Source of the DNA: Psychrobacillus sp032154225
GTDB lineage: Bacteria; Bacillota; Bacilli; Bacillales_A; Planococcaceae
Assembly (NCBI RefSeq): GCF_032154225.1
Contig: NZ_JALDYF010000001.1
Coordinates: 186,001 to 250,000, forward strand
Direction of reading: 5' to 3'
Length of the DNA: 64,000 nucleotides
Shown here piece after piece: positions 27,070 to 34,853 of this stretch. A program made the translations under genes and the position numbers. Each line of letters starts with the position of its first letter. Positions within the stretch are counted from its first letter, which is position 1. The notes beneath the pieces are model-generated. The model ran no database searches. It worked only from the letters and a program-made list of their open reading frames with translations, and was not told the origin of the DNA.

Positions 27070-27159
27070 CTCCTCTTTTTTTAGAGGAGAAAACCGAAAA
27101 AAACCCTTCTATTCCTAAAATGGACAGAAGGGCAGAAAATGTATAAGTAGGTTTTCTCC
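27070..27159 (-). promoter_or_regulatory. Structured panB leader with terminator and masked ribosome binding site
   Basis: Three overlapping stems on the minus transcript. (1) Long-range 10-bp helix between 27150-27159 and 27086-27095 (GGAGAAAACC with GGTTTTCTCC). (2) Terminator hairpin 27104-27132 (CCCTTCT/AGAAGGG) followed by seven U. (3) CTCCTCT/AGAGGAG hairpin (27083-27089 with 27070-27076), which hides the panB ribosome binding site. Stems 1 and 3 share 27086-27089 and cannot coexist. This could be the pan RNA motif reported upstream of panB in Firmicutes or another attenuator; I cannot confirm which. Confidence 0.6.
27104..27132 (-). terminator. Intrinsic terminator in the panB leader
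   Basis: CCCTTCT (27104-27110) with AGAAGGG (27126-27132), plus TCC/GGA inside. Plus-strand A at 27096-27103 gives U7 on the transcript. It lies about 43 nt ahead of the panB start and could end the upstream histidine-kinase operon or act as an attenuator. Confidence 0.75.
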
Positions 27160-27250
27160 GTCCCTGTCATTCGTAGATCAAGGCAGACTATTCAATTAAA
27201 AAAATATTTGTTTCAGGTGCAGTTCTTAAAAGATACTACCCTTCCAAAAT

Positions 27251-27280
27251 AGAATAGCAGAAAATCGTTTATACGTCCAA
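27251..27280 (-). promoter_or_regulatory. Candidate sigma-A promoter for panBCD
   Basis: Minus-strand TTGGAC (27275-27280) and TATTCT (27251-27256) with an 18-bp spacer. Start would be near 27244, giving a leader of about 180 nt that contains the whole structured region. Confidence 0.4.
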
Positions 27281-27319
27281 ATTAAAATGGTGAAGCTTTC
27301 TTGTTTTTGAGTAGGCTAG

Positions 27320-28309
27320 CTATAAGTCGATAATATAAAATAACGTCCCATTTTTATCTGAATGCATTGTACATTCAAGATTTAGTATTCGAGCGGTGTC
27401 CTCAATTATCTTTAATCCTAGTCCTGCATGCTTCCTATTGGTATCAAATCCAATTCCATTATCTCTAAACTTAACGACACCAGAATCAATAGTGATCTCC
27501 ATTCTTTTTGCTTTTGAATGTTTTAACGTATTTTGAAAAATGTTATCAAATAACCTTTGGAGCCACAAAGCATTACTAGTCCATACCATATCTTTTTGTG
27601 AGCAAGCATAGATTAACTCTACATTCTGGACACTGTACAAGTAGCCCCATTTTTTCACCATCATTTCCAATAAATCATTCATATTCACTTCATTAGTTAA
27701 TATATAGGAATTTTCGAGAGAAGCAGTAGGTTGTAAGTTAAATTCGCTCGTTAAATCTGCAATGTATTGCACTTGTTGATCGAGTGATTCAAGTATGAAT
27801 GTATGATTATTACTATTATCTTCTAGATAAAAAAGTTGCAACTTAAGCGCAGTCAAAGGAGTGTTGATGTCATGCCTCAATTTATGAAAAATTTCCTTTT
27901 GCATCTCCTCTTGCTGCTTTAGTTCTAATTCTCGATAGGTTGTTCTTTCAATTAGAAGATTGACAGATTTGATTAGCTCGCCTAGTTCATCCTCTCTTTG
28001 AACATCCAACTTATTCGGCGTTTTCTCATCGCTAGCTAAATTTCTAATTGTATGATTTAGCATATTTATTTTATTTAATAGAGAGTTAATAGACTTAGAA
28101 AAGAATAAAGCTAGTAAAACCAATGATATTAAAAATACAGCTAGCATGGTTGGATAGGCAAAGGATTCATGAAAAGGCACGCCATTATTATTCGTTTTAA
28201 AAGCAAAATCATAAATGGCTGCTATAAGAATACTTATGAATAGTAGTAATAGTGGTACGCTAACAATAGCGGAAAATAATAATAACTGGTATTTTCTCTT
28301 TAATTTCAT
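27320..28309 (-). CDS. Membrane sensor histidine kinase
   Basis: 329 residues. Two membrane helices (about 9-33 and 53-71) enclose only about 20 extracellular residues, so the stimulus may be sensed in or near the membrane. HAMP-like linker about 70-125, coiled coil, then a HisKA motif with phospho-acceptor His146 in RHDINTPLTAL. ATP-binding domain has a DNGIGFD G1-type box and GLGLKII. The N box is less typical (NIFQNTLKHS). The start overlaps the response regulator stop by 4 bp (ATGA). Ligand unknown; the adjacent hydrolase is a plausible target or partner. Confidence 0.88.
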   Translation of the reverse strand: MKLKRKYQLLLFSAIVSVPLLLLFISILIAAIYDFAFKTNNNGVPFHESFAYPTMLAVFLISLVLLALFFSKSINSLLNKINMLNHTIRNLASDEKTPNKLDVQREDELGELIKSVNLLIERTTYRELELKQQEEMQKEIFHKLRHDINTPLTALKLQLFYLEDNSNNHTFILESLDQQVQYIADLTSEFNLQPTASLENSYILTNEVNMNDLLEMMVKKWGYLYSVQNVELIYACSQKDMVWTSNALWLQRLFDNIFQNTLKHSKAKRMEITIDSGVVKFRDNGIGFDTNRKHAGLGLKIIEDTARILNLECTMHSDKNGTLFYIIDL

Positions 28310-28977
28310 TTTTTCATATAGGTATTTAACCGATACCCTTCTCCATATATATTTTGAATAATCTCGCCTTCTTTATCATTGATTTTCGTTCTGATTTTCT
28401 TCATATGCACATTAATAATATTTTGATTTCTATCTTCTAGCTGCCATAAATAATGAAAGAAATGATCTTTTGTTAAGACCCTATCTCTATTTTCGTATAA
28501 ATAAAAAAATATTTTACGCTCGGTAGCAGTAAGACCCACCTCTTGATGTATATTGTTATTAAAAACCTTCTTATACTCTGCATCAACATATATATGTTTA
28601 ATTTGCGTAAACGTACCATATTTACTTTCTAACATTTTCTTCATTCGCAGTAACAGCTCTCTTGGGTCGAAAGGTTTAATCATATAATCCTCTCCGATTG
28701 TCAACCCTTGGAGCTTGCTATCTATATCTTTTCTGGCGGTCAAAAAAATTAGAGGTATGCCTAATCCAAGATTTTTTATTTTTTGTGAGATTTGATAACC
28801 ATCTTCCCCTGGCAACATGACATCCATAATAACTAAATCTATTCGCTCAATTACCTCCAGTACATCTTTCCCATCTGTTTTCCAACATACGTTATACCCT
28901 TCTCTTTGCAGTATTTTTTGTAATAAATCTCCTATCATAAAATCGTCTTCAACTATTAAAATAGTAAACATATGCAT
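28306..28977 (-). CDS. OmpR/PhoB-family response regulator
   Basis: 223 residues. Receiver domain about 1-115 with acidic pair in VEDD, phospho-acceptor Asp in VIMDVMLPGEDGY and a KPFDPREL Lys. C-terminal winged helix about 125-220 with LTATERKIFFYLYENRDRVLTKDHFFHYLW and VHMKKIRTKI. The start is taken as ATG 28977 with GAAAGG 8 nt upstream (a GTG at 28980 and an ATG at 28971 are alternatives). It overlaps the hydrolase stop and is followed by the kinase: one operon. Confidence 0.9.
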   Translation of the reverse strand: MHMFTILIVEDDFMIGDLLQKILQREGYNVCWKTDGKDVLEVIERIDLVIMDVMLPGEDGYQISQKIKNLGLGIPLIFLTARKDIDSKLQGLTIGEDYMIKPFDPRELLLRMKKMLESKYGTFTQIKHIYVDAEYKKVFNNNIHQEVGLTATERKIFFYLYENRDRVLTKDHFFHYLWQLEDRNQNIINVHMKKIRTKINDKEGEIIQNIYGEGYRLNTYMKK

Positions 28978-29975
28978 CACTTCGGCCTTTCATCGTTTTC
29001 TACTTTTTCGTTTATAAAGTTTACGGAAAGATTATATATTTCCTCAGGAGCGTATAAATAAATAGAATGCCTACCTTTAACCTCTTTGACTTCAGCTGTT
29101 TCTAATTGGTCTGCAAGTTGCTTATAATTTTCAACTTTTTGCTTCGTATATGTGGCGTTTTTATTTTCATCCGTATAGGCGGATAAAAATAAAATTGGTG
29201 TTTCAACTGGTATTGGAAGTTTAACCGATTTTTTTGCATTTTTATTATTTTGTAACAATTCTTGTTTCATATCATTATTAAATGCTTGTTTATAAGATAT
29301 AGCTTTAAAAACTTCCTTTTCTTGCACTGTTAAAAAGGATTGCCTCACTACTTCCGGATCATAAGTTGCGGAGGGAAATAGTCGATGAAAACCAATTCTA
29401 GTTAAAACGTTCATTCCTCTAATTGTGAATGAGTCAGCTAGACTCATTTCATAATTTGCATATTCTTCGGGTAATCCAATATCTAAAGCGATGATCCCCT
29501 TCACTTCCTCTGGATATTTTTGTGCCCAGTAAATAGCTTCTAGTCCCGATAATGAATGAGGCACTAATATATACGGAGGTTTGTTTCCAGATAAAATAAG
29601 TGATTCCCTTGTTTGTTCTAGTATTGTATCTATGTCACGTTTATCATGAGAAACATTACTGTACCCATAGCCAGCCCGTTCAACGACAGCTATCTTATGC
29701 TCTTTTGAAAATTTACTATATAATCCTTTCATTTCATACAATGGTGCCGCAATTCCTGAACCTGCCATAAATACATAAGTATCTTTGCCTTTACCTTCAC
29801 TATATACATTTATCTTTCGGTCATTTATTTCAACTAGTGTCTCCTTACTTTTTATTAGTTCAGATTCCTCACTTAATTGATACTTATGATATACAAAAAT
29901 AGACATAGATACAACAAATGCTAAAATAATGCATGTTAAAAATAGAGTTTTGAATACTTTCAATATTTTTTTCAT
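28977..29975 (-). CDS. Membrane-anchored alpha/beta hydrolase
   Basis: 332 residues. One N-terminal membrane helix (about 9-28), then an extracytoplasmic alpha/beta-hydrolase fold. Oxyanion/HG-like region VFMAGSGIAAPLYE, RAGYGYS, nucleophile elbow VPHSLSGLEA (Ser after His; the usual G-H-S-x-G is P-H-S-L-S-G here), acid in IALDIGLPEE or a later Asp, and terminal GRHSIYLYAPEE with the catalytic His. Substrate unknown. A good AAAGGAG precedes the ATG and TATAAT stands about 35 nt upstream (30011-30016). First gene of the hydrolase-regulator-kinase operon. Confidence 0.75.
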   Translation of the reverse strand: MKKILKVFKTLFLTCIILAFVVSMSIFVYHKYQLSEESELIKSKETLVEINDRKINVYSEGKGKDTYVFMAGSGIAAPLYEMKGLYSKFSKEHKIAVVERAGYGYSNVSHDKRDIDTILEQTRESLILSGNKPPYILVPHSLSGLEAIYWAQKYPEEVKGIIALDIGLPEEYANYEMSLADSFTIRGMNVLTRIGFHRLFPSATYDPEVVRQSFLTVQEKEVFKAISYKQAFNNDMKQELLQNNKNAKKSVKLPIPVETPILFLSAYTDENKNATYTKQKVENYKQLADQLETAEVKEVKGRHSIYLYAPEEIYNLSVNFINEKVENDERPK

Positions 29976-30057
29976 TGACTTCTCCTTTCAGGTTATAGTG
30001 AAAGGATATTATAGAAAAATAAATTTCTTATAAATTTTTTAGATTTTCATAAAAAAA

Positions 30058-30085
30058 CTGTAAATCAATATCAATTGATCTACAG
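30058..30085 (-). terminator. Terminator after the amidohydrolase gene
   Basis: CTGTA-A-ATCAA and TTGAT-C-TACAG form an 11-position stem with one mismatch. Plus-strand A7 at 30051-30057 gives a U tract on the minus strand. It is about 95 bp past the amidohydrolase stop. Confidence 0.8.
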
Positions 30086-30179
30086 CTTTTTGCATCAATG
30101 TTATTTTATTTCCCCAACGCCATATGCATTCTTATCTTTTAAAAAAGCGCACCCACAATTGGAGGTGTTCTAAAAACCT

Positions 30180-31517
30180 TTATACATTAACTTCAAAACT
30201 TTCTATAAATGCTTGTACGTTTTTCATCACAGTTTCTTCAGAAGGTACTTGCTCTAATAATTCGTCTTGAGTATAGGCAGTTCCGCCTTTTATAAGGAAG
30301 TCAATTTCTTTTGTATTCCGGATATCTTCTAATGGATTTTTGTTTAGAATCACTATATCGGCTATTGCGCCTTCTTTAATAACACCTAGTTCTGGACATT
30401 TTAATGCTTCTGCCGCTACAATTGTCGCTGCTCGAATAGCATCTATTTCTTTAAAACCTGCTTGCACAAACAATTCTAGCTCCCGGTGCAGCGCCATTCC
30501 AGGTAGTGTGAATATGCCTGCTGGTGTATCTGTTCCTGCTACTACCATTCCTCCTAGGTCAAAATAGATTTTTGCAATGGTTTTATTCATTATATGCTGA
30601 ATCCCTAATGACTTCATTGGATAACCCAAAATCCGTTCCCACTGTTGAATTAACCCCACATTTTCCTTAACCTTTTCCATTACTTTATTGTCAGGAAACC
30701 AATAGTTTTCTAATAAATTTGCCTGATCCAACAAAACCATCGTCGGACAGATAATAACGTTGTTTTCTAATAACACTTTACACACTTTTTCAATTCGAGC
30801 TTTGTCCGGATTATCCCAGTCAATCGTATCCCAAACAGTATCATCTGCTTGCATGGTCCATTCAGGATATATATCTTGAACGATTCCAGATGCATGCTCA
30901 TTCCATCTTACTCCCATCCTTGCAGCATCTATTGCAGTTACGTCCTTAGAATAGACCAAATCACAACTAACTTCTCTATTTTTCTTTTTGGCTTCATCCA
31001 CGACTACTTCCATCATTTCTTTTGACAACCAGCAGTACACCTTTATCAAATCTGCTCCTGCATCTACCTGCCTTCTCACTTCTTTTCGAGCATCTTCTGC
31101 ATTATCAATATTAATATTCCATTGACTCGTTTCTCCCCATAATCCAGGTGGACCATCTATAATTCTGTCAGCCGAAATCACACGAGGGGTAGCTGCTCCA
31201 GGTGGTGCTTCTATTAAACTCTTTAATTCGATGACATTCCCACCTGTATTTCGAACAGTTGTAACGCCGGATGCAGTAAAAACTGGTGCGAACCCTTCCT
31301 TAATATGTACATGCATATCTATAAGCCCTGGCAAAACCCATTTCCCATTTACATCAATTATTTCTGCTCCACTGCTAATATTTCCTTCACAGTCTTCTAC
31401 CTTTTCAACTTTTGAAATCCAACCATTTTCTATAAGAATATTGGATAGAGCTATTTCACCTGTTACAACATCAATTAAATTTGTGTTTTTCAAATAGAGC
31501 ACTGTATGACCCATCAT
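30180..31517 (-). CDS. Amidohydrolase-superfamily protein (imidazolonepropionase/prolidase-like)
   Basis: 445 residues. N-terminal beta-sandwich piece, LPGLIDMHVHIKEG with the HxH metal pair, Lys in DLIKVYCW as likely bridging lysine, EHASG with a third His, and GTDTPAG with the conserved Asp; IADIVILNKNPLEDI closes the sandwich. The His usually found about 20 residues before the EHA motif is Asp here (SCDLVYSKD), so the metal site may be altered. Substrate unknown; relatives hydrolyse cyclic amides or X-Pro-type dipeptides. ATG at 31517 is chosen because AAAGGA lies 6 nt ahead; the frame has another ATG 6 bp upstream. Confidence 0.78.
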   Translation of the reverse strand: MMGHTVLYLKNTNLIDVVTGEIALSNILIENGWISKVEKVEDCEGNISSGAEIIDVNGKWVLPGLIDMHVHIKEGFAPVFTASGVTTVRNTGGNVIELKSLIEAPPGAATPRVISADRIIDGPPGLWGETSQWNINIDNAEDARKEVRRQVDAGADLIKVYCWLSKEMMEVVVDEAKKKNREVSCDLVYSKDVTAIDAARMGVRWNEHASGIVQDIYPEWTMQADDTVWDTIDWDNPDKARIEKVCKVLLENNVIICPTMVLLDQANLLENYWFPDNKVMEKVKENVGLIQQWERILGYPMKSLGIQHIMNKTIAKIYFDLGGMVVAGTDTPAGIFTLPGMALHRELELFVQAGFKEIDAIRAATIVAAEALKCPELGVIKEGAIADIVILNKNPLEDIRNTKEIDFLIKGGTAYTQDELLEQVPSEETVMKNVQAFIESFEVNV

Positions 31518-31751
31518 TCCCATTCCTTTTCTAATTAAATGATTTTAATCTACTAAGTGTACGTTGTTAGGTACATAAAAGTTCCTTTATTCAGATAATT
31601 AGACAGCGAATTAATCATTAATATCTAATGACATTTTCCTTTGTAGGTTATTGGCGAGCTATAGACAAATGTGGACCGCAAGATTACAAAAAATATGCCG
31701 TTGCAAGCAACAGTGTCGCTTGCAACGGCATATTCAAAATCATGTAAAGTT
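31518..31751. other. Intergenic stretch between the amidohydrolase gene and the birA remnant
   Basis: Together with the remnant this is a gap of about 310 bp. Apart from the adh terminator hairpin at 31693-31733 I see no ORF, RNA or repeat. Confidence 0.5.
31693..31733 (-). terminator. Terminator of the alcohol dehydrogenase gene
   Basis: Perfect 16-bp stem (31693-31708 with 31718-31733, core GCCGTTGCAAGC) and a 9-nt loop. The minus strand continues with TTTTTTG. It is about 95 bp after the adh stop, beyond the birA remnant. Confidence 0.88.
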
Positions 31752-31829
31752 GATAGCTGCAAAATAAATTTCTCGAACTTCCTCATTATCTAAACGAAGC
31801 TGAAGAACTCCATCATTCGTTATGCCAAT
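31752..31829 (-). pseudogene. Duplicated remnant of the birA 3' end
   Basis: Bases 31752-31829 align with 33885-33962 inside birA at a constant offset of 2133, with only scattered differences. Translated on the minus strand it reads GITNDGVLQLRLDNEEVREI, against GITNDGVLQLRLDNGEVREI in BirA, and ends with a stop shortly after. Homology stops at the adh stop codon. It has no start and is a fragment, not a gene. Confidence 0.85.
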
Positions 31830-32941
31830 TACGCTTTATATTCTTTGTCTAAAATTAAAATTGGCTTTATTGTAGAACCCTTTTTCGAATCTTCAAATGC
31901 TTGTTCTACTTGTTCTAAGTCGTAGAATTTAACTAATTTATCTATTGGAAACTTACCATTTTTAAAGAATTTAACTAGTTTTGGAATGAATAATTGTGGT
32001 ACAGCATCGCCTTCAATAACACCTTTCAGTGTTAAAGCATTTAACATTAAATCGTTTGTTACGTTGAATGTTAAATCGCGTTTACCAACTGCAACTGTTG
32101 CGCAAGTACCTTTTACGCGCAAGCAATGAAGTGCAGCAAGCGTTACTTCTGGTACACCAGTTGTTTCGAATGAATAGTGCGCACCTCGGCCGTCTGTAAT
32201 TTCTTTAATTTTTTCAGTTGGATTTTCTTTAGTACTGTTGATAACATGTGTTGCACCTAACTCTTTTGCAAGTTCAAGACGACTATCGTGAATATCAACA
32301 GCGATAATTGGATCGCAACCTGCAATTTTAGCAGCCATTAAACCACTTAAACCCACGGCGCCTGTACCGAATACAACAAGGCTTGTGCCTGGTGCTGGAG
32401 CAAGTGAGTTTAACACTGTACCACTACCCGTCATTAAACCGCAACCTAATGGACCCAAGTAACGTAAATCTGCATCTTTATCAACTTTGATAACGTTTTT
32501 CTCATCAACCGTTGCATACGTACCGAACGATGATTGACCGAAGAATTGCGATACATCTTGGTGGTCATGTGTATGAATTGGTGTTAAATTATGTTTATTA
32601 CGACCAGAGAAATTTAATGGAATCATGTTTTCGCATCCGCCTGCATTGCCATCTAAGCAGTTATCACAGTGACCACAATATGCGAACCCTAGTACAACGT
32701 GGTCTCCTTCTTTAACAGTTGAAACGTTAGAACCAACTTTTACAACGATACCTGAGCCTTCATGACCTAAAACTGCTGGCTGTGGAACAGGCAACGTACC
32801 ATCTAATACAGTTGCATCTGTGTGACATACTCCAGAAGCGACTATTTTAACAAGCACTTCATCTGATTTTGGATCGTCAAGTAATAATGTTCGTTTTTCG
32901 AAGTCTTTCTCAGGTGTTGTTACCATAGCTATAATTTCCAT
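31829..32941 (-). CDS. Zinc-dependent NAD(P) alcohol dehydrogenase
   Basis: 370 residues of the medium-chain dehydrogenase family, most like class III/aryl-alcohol dehydrogenases. Catalytic zinc ligands Cys39 (GVCHTD), His60-Glu61 (GHEGSG) and Cys167 (LGCGLMTG); structural zinc ligands Cys89, 92, 95 and 103. Rossmann motif GTGAVG at 192-197, with Asp in IIAVDIHDSRL suggesting NAD. Substrate unknown. ATG at 32941 has GTGAGG about 9 nt ahead; the open frame starts earlier at a GTG within that site. It is divergent from a TetR-family gene, which probably controls it. Confidence 0.9.
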   Translation of the reverse strand: MEIIAMVTTPEKDFEKRTLLLDDPKSDEVLVKIVASGVCHTDATVLDGTLPVPQPAVLGHEGSGIVVKVGSNVSTVKEGDHVVLGFAYCGHCDNCLDGNAGGCENMIPLNFSGRNKHNLTPIHTHDHQDVSQFFGQSSFGTYATVDEKNVIKVDKDADLRYLGPLGCGLMTGSGTVLNSLAPAPGTSLVVFGTGAVGLSGLMAAKIAGCDPIIAVDIHDSRLELAKELGATHVINSTKENPTEKIKEITDGRGAHYSFETTGVPEVTLAALHCLRVKGTCATVAVGKRDLTFNVTNDLMLNALTLKGVIEGDAVPQLFIPKLVKFFKNGKFPIDKLVKFYDLEQVEQAFEDSKKGSTIKPILILDKEYKA

Positions 32942-33157
32942 GCATTTTAACCTCACTTTTTTTAGTTGTATGTTATTCTCATGTTAAGTATGAAAAGTCA
33001 CAAAAAAGTCATTAATTGCGGACTCATGTAGAGTGTATAACTAGAAAGCCTCTGTTTCAATCACCAAAAAACATTTAATGTATAGGTTTTCGACACAAAA
33101 GTATTTTTGTCTGTTTATTCAACATATTTTTAAAAACGTCTAAAAAGGAGAGCCCAA

Positions 33158-33757
33158 ATGATAAAAAAAGAAGATCGGCGTGTTGAGCGAACGAAAGAAA
33201 CGCTGCGTCAAACGTTTAAAAAGCTCGTTAGAGAAAAAGGCTATTCGCAAGTAAGAGTGAAGGATATCGTCGAGGAAGCCAACTATAATCGTACGACGTT
33301 TTATGTACATTATGATGGCAAGGATGAGCTGGCAAAGGATGTAATCCACTTTGAAATGGCTGACTTTGAGTACGAATTTTGTAAACCAACGCGCGACAAT
33401 CCACTGCTTGATTTAACGAGAATGCAACCAGATGGTACAAATGTATTTCAGTATATTGTCGACAATCGCAACTATTATGACCTAGTGGTTATGGATGACT
33501 GCATTCCGAATATTCGAGAAATATTACTCGGTAAATTACAATACATATTCCAAGAGAGAATGTCATTTGTCAGCGACAAGTATGTTGAAATTAACGACGA
33601 GTATTTTATTCAATATCGCTCATACGGTATTTACGGCTTTATTCTCGAATGGATTCGTAGTGACTATGACGCTTCCCCTTCCGAGATGGCTCGTCGCATT
33701 ATCAATTTATTACATATCCAATCCTCTCTAATGATGCAGTTAGAAGGAGCTGAATAG
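33158..33757 (+). CDS. TetR/AcrR-family transcriptional regulator
   Basis: 199 residues. N-terminal helix-turn-helix: RTKETLRQTFKKLVREKGYS, then VRVKDIVEEANYNRTTFYVHYDGKDEL, the TetR recognition helix pattern. The C-terminal ligand domain (about 70-195) is of the type found with DhaS/TetR_C regulators. AAAGGAGAG precedes the ATG. It is divergent from the alcohol dehydrogenase across 216 bp, the usual setting for a local repressor. Possible operators in that gap include an imperfect inverted pair around 33090-33112 (GACACAAAA / TTTTTGTC). Confidence 0.88.
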   Translation: MIKKEDRRVERTKETLRQTFKKLVREKGYSQVRVKDIVEEANYNRTTFYVHYDGKDELAKDVIHFEMADFEYEFCKPTRDNPLLDLTRMQPDGTNVFQYIVDNRNYYDLVVMDDCIPNIREILLGKLQYIFQERMSFVSDKYVEINDEYFIQYRSYGIYGFILEWIRSDYDASPSEMARRIINLLHIQSSLMMQLEGAE

Positions 33758-33776
33758 TCTCTGTACTACAACAAAA

Positions 33777-33816
33777 AAATAAGCGTCTTCGAAATGAGTC
33801 TCGAATACGCTTATTT
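33777..33816. terminator. Bidirectional terminator between tetR and birA
   Basis: AAATAAGCGT (33777-33786) and ACGCTTATTT (33807-33816), with TTCGA/TCGAA inside. A7 on the left gives a U tract for the minus-strand cca-birA transcript; TTTTC on the right serves tetR less well. Confidence 0.85.
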
Positions 33817-33863
33817 TCGGTGTAGGGAATAGTGGAGAATCAACAGGTGTTGAATTCGTCCAA

Positions 33864-34853
33864 CTAGCTTTTGTTTAGTAGATGAATATCAGCAGAATAA
33901 ATCTCTCGAACTTCCCCATTATCTAAACGAAGCTGAAGAACTCCGTCGTTCGTTATACCCATCGCAACCCCTTCTAATGTTTCTCTTAGCATACTTGCAC
34001 GGATTCGTTTTCCGATTGTGCAGCTGTACATTTCCCAAAGAAGTTTGATCGATTCAAAGCCATTTTCAACGTATATAGTAGAATACTTCTCCAAGTAAAA
34101 TAAAATCTTCGCTACTAAAGCTGCTCGATTTACTTCCTTTTGTGTTTCCACTTTTAAAGAAGTAGCAATCGATTGAATGGACTCATCAAAAGCTTCCATT
34201 TCTTGATTTACATTCACACCAATGCCAATAATAATGGACTGCACACGGTCCATATCCGCTTGTAACTCGGTTAAAATACCAGTCATTTTTTTGCCATTGA
34301 TCAGTAAATCATTTGGCCATTTAATATCTGGTCGACAACCGGTTAAATCTTCTATTGCTCTTGTAATAGCTACCGCCGATACTAGTGTAAACTGCGGAGC
34401 ATATTGAGGTGTTATTTCAGGACGAATAATCACACTCATCCATATTCCTTTATTTGCAGACGAATCCCAAGAACGATCGAGTCTACCTCTTCCGGCAGTT
34501 TGTTCTTCTGTAATAACGACTGTACCATGGGGAGCTCCATCTCTCGCTTGTTCCGCAGCAATATTTTGAGTGGAATCACATACTGGGTAATAAACAATAT
34601 GACTACCAAGCTGCTTTGTTTCTAAAAAAGAACTAATTCTTTCTTTCGAAACGACATCTGGAGTTGACTTCAAAATATACCCTTTTTTCTTTATAGCTTC
34701 GATCACATAACCATCTTCTTCAATCGTTTTTAAATGCTTCCAAACCATTGTTCTCGATATATTTAATTGATCCGCAAGCTTTTGACCGGATATTGGTTCT
34801 CCTTTTGCCATAAGCAGCGTTGAAATAATCTTCTCTTTAATTGTCATATTCAC
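33864..34853 (-). CDS. birA: Biotin-protein ligase and biotin operon repressor BirA
   Basis: 329 residues. N-terminal winged helix (about 1-65: GEPISGQKLADQLNISRTMVWKHLKTIE), catalytic domain with EEQTAGRGRLDRSWDS (biotinyl-AMP loop) and DIKWPNDLLINGKKMTGIL, and C-terminal SH3-like domain. It activates biotin, attaches it to carboxylases and represses biotin genes. It overlaps the cca stop by 17 bp (GTG 34853, or ATG 34847). The codons for GITNDGVLQLRLDN near its end are the source of the duplicated fragment at 31752-31829. Confidence 0.95.
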   Translation of the reverse strand: MNMTIKEKIISTLLMAKGEPISGQKLADQLNISRTMVWKHLKTIEEDGYVIEAIKKKGYILKSTPDVVSKERISSFLETKQLGSHIVYYPVCDSTQNIAAEQARDGAPHGTVVITEEQTAGRGRLDRSWDSSANKGIWMSVIIRPEITPQYAPQFTLVSAVAITRAIEDLTGCRPDIKWPNDLLINGKKMTGILTELQADMDRVQSIIIGIGVNVNQEMEAFDESIQSIATSLKVETQKEVNRAALVAKILFYLEKYSTIYVENGFESIKLLWEMYSCTIGKRIRASMLRETLEGVAMGITNDGVLQLRLDNGEVREIYSADIHLLNKS

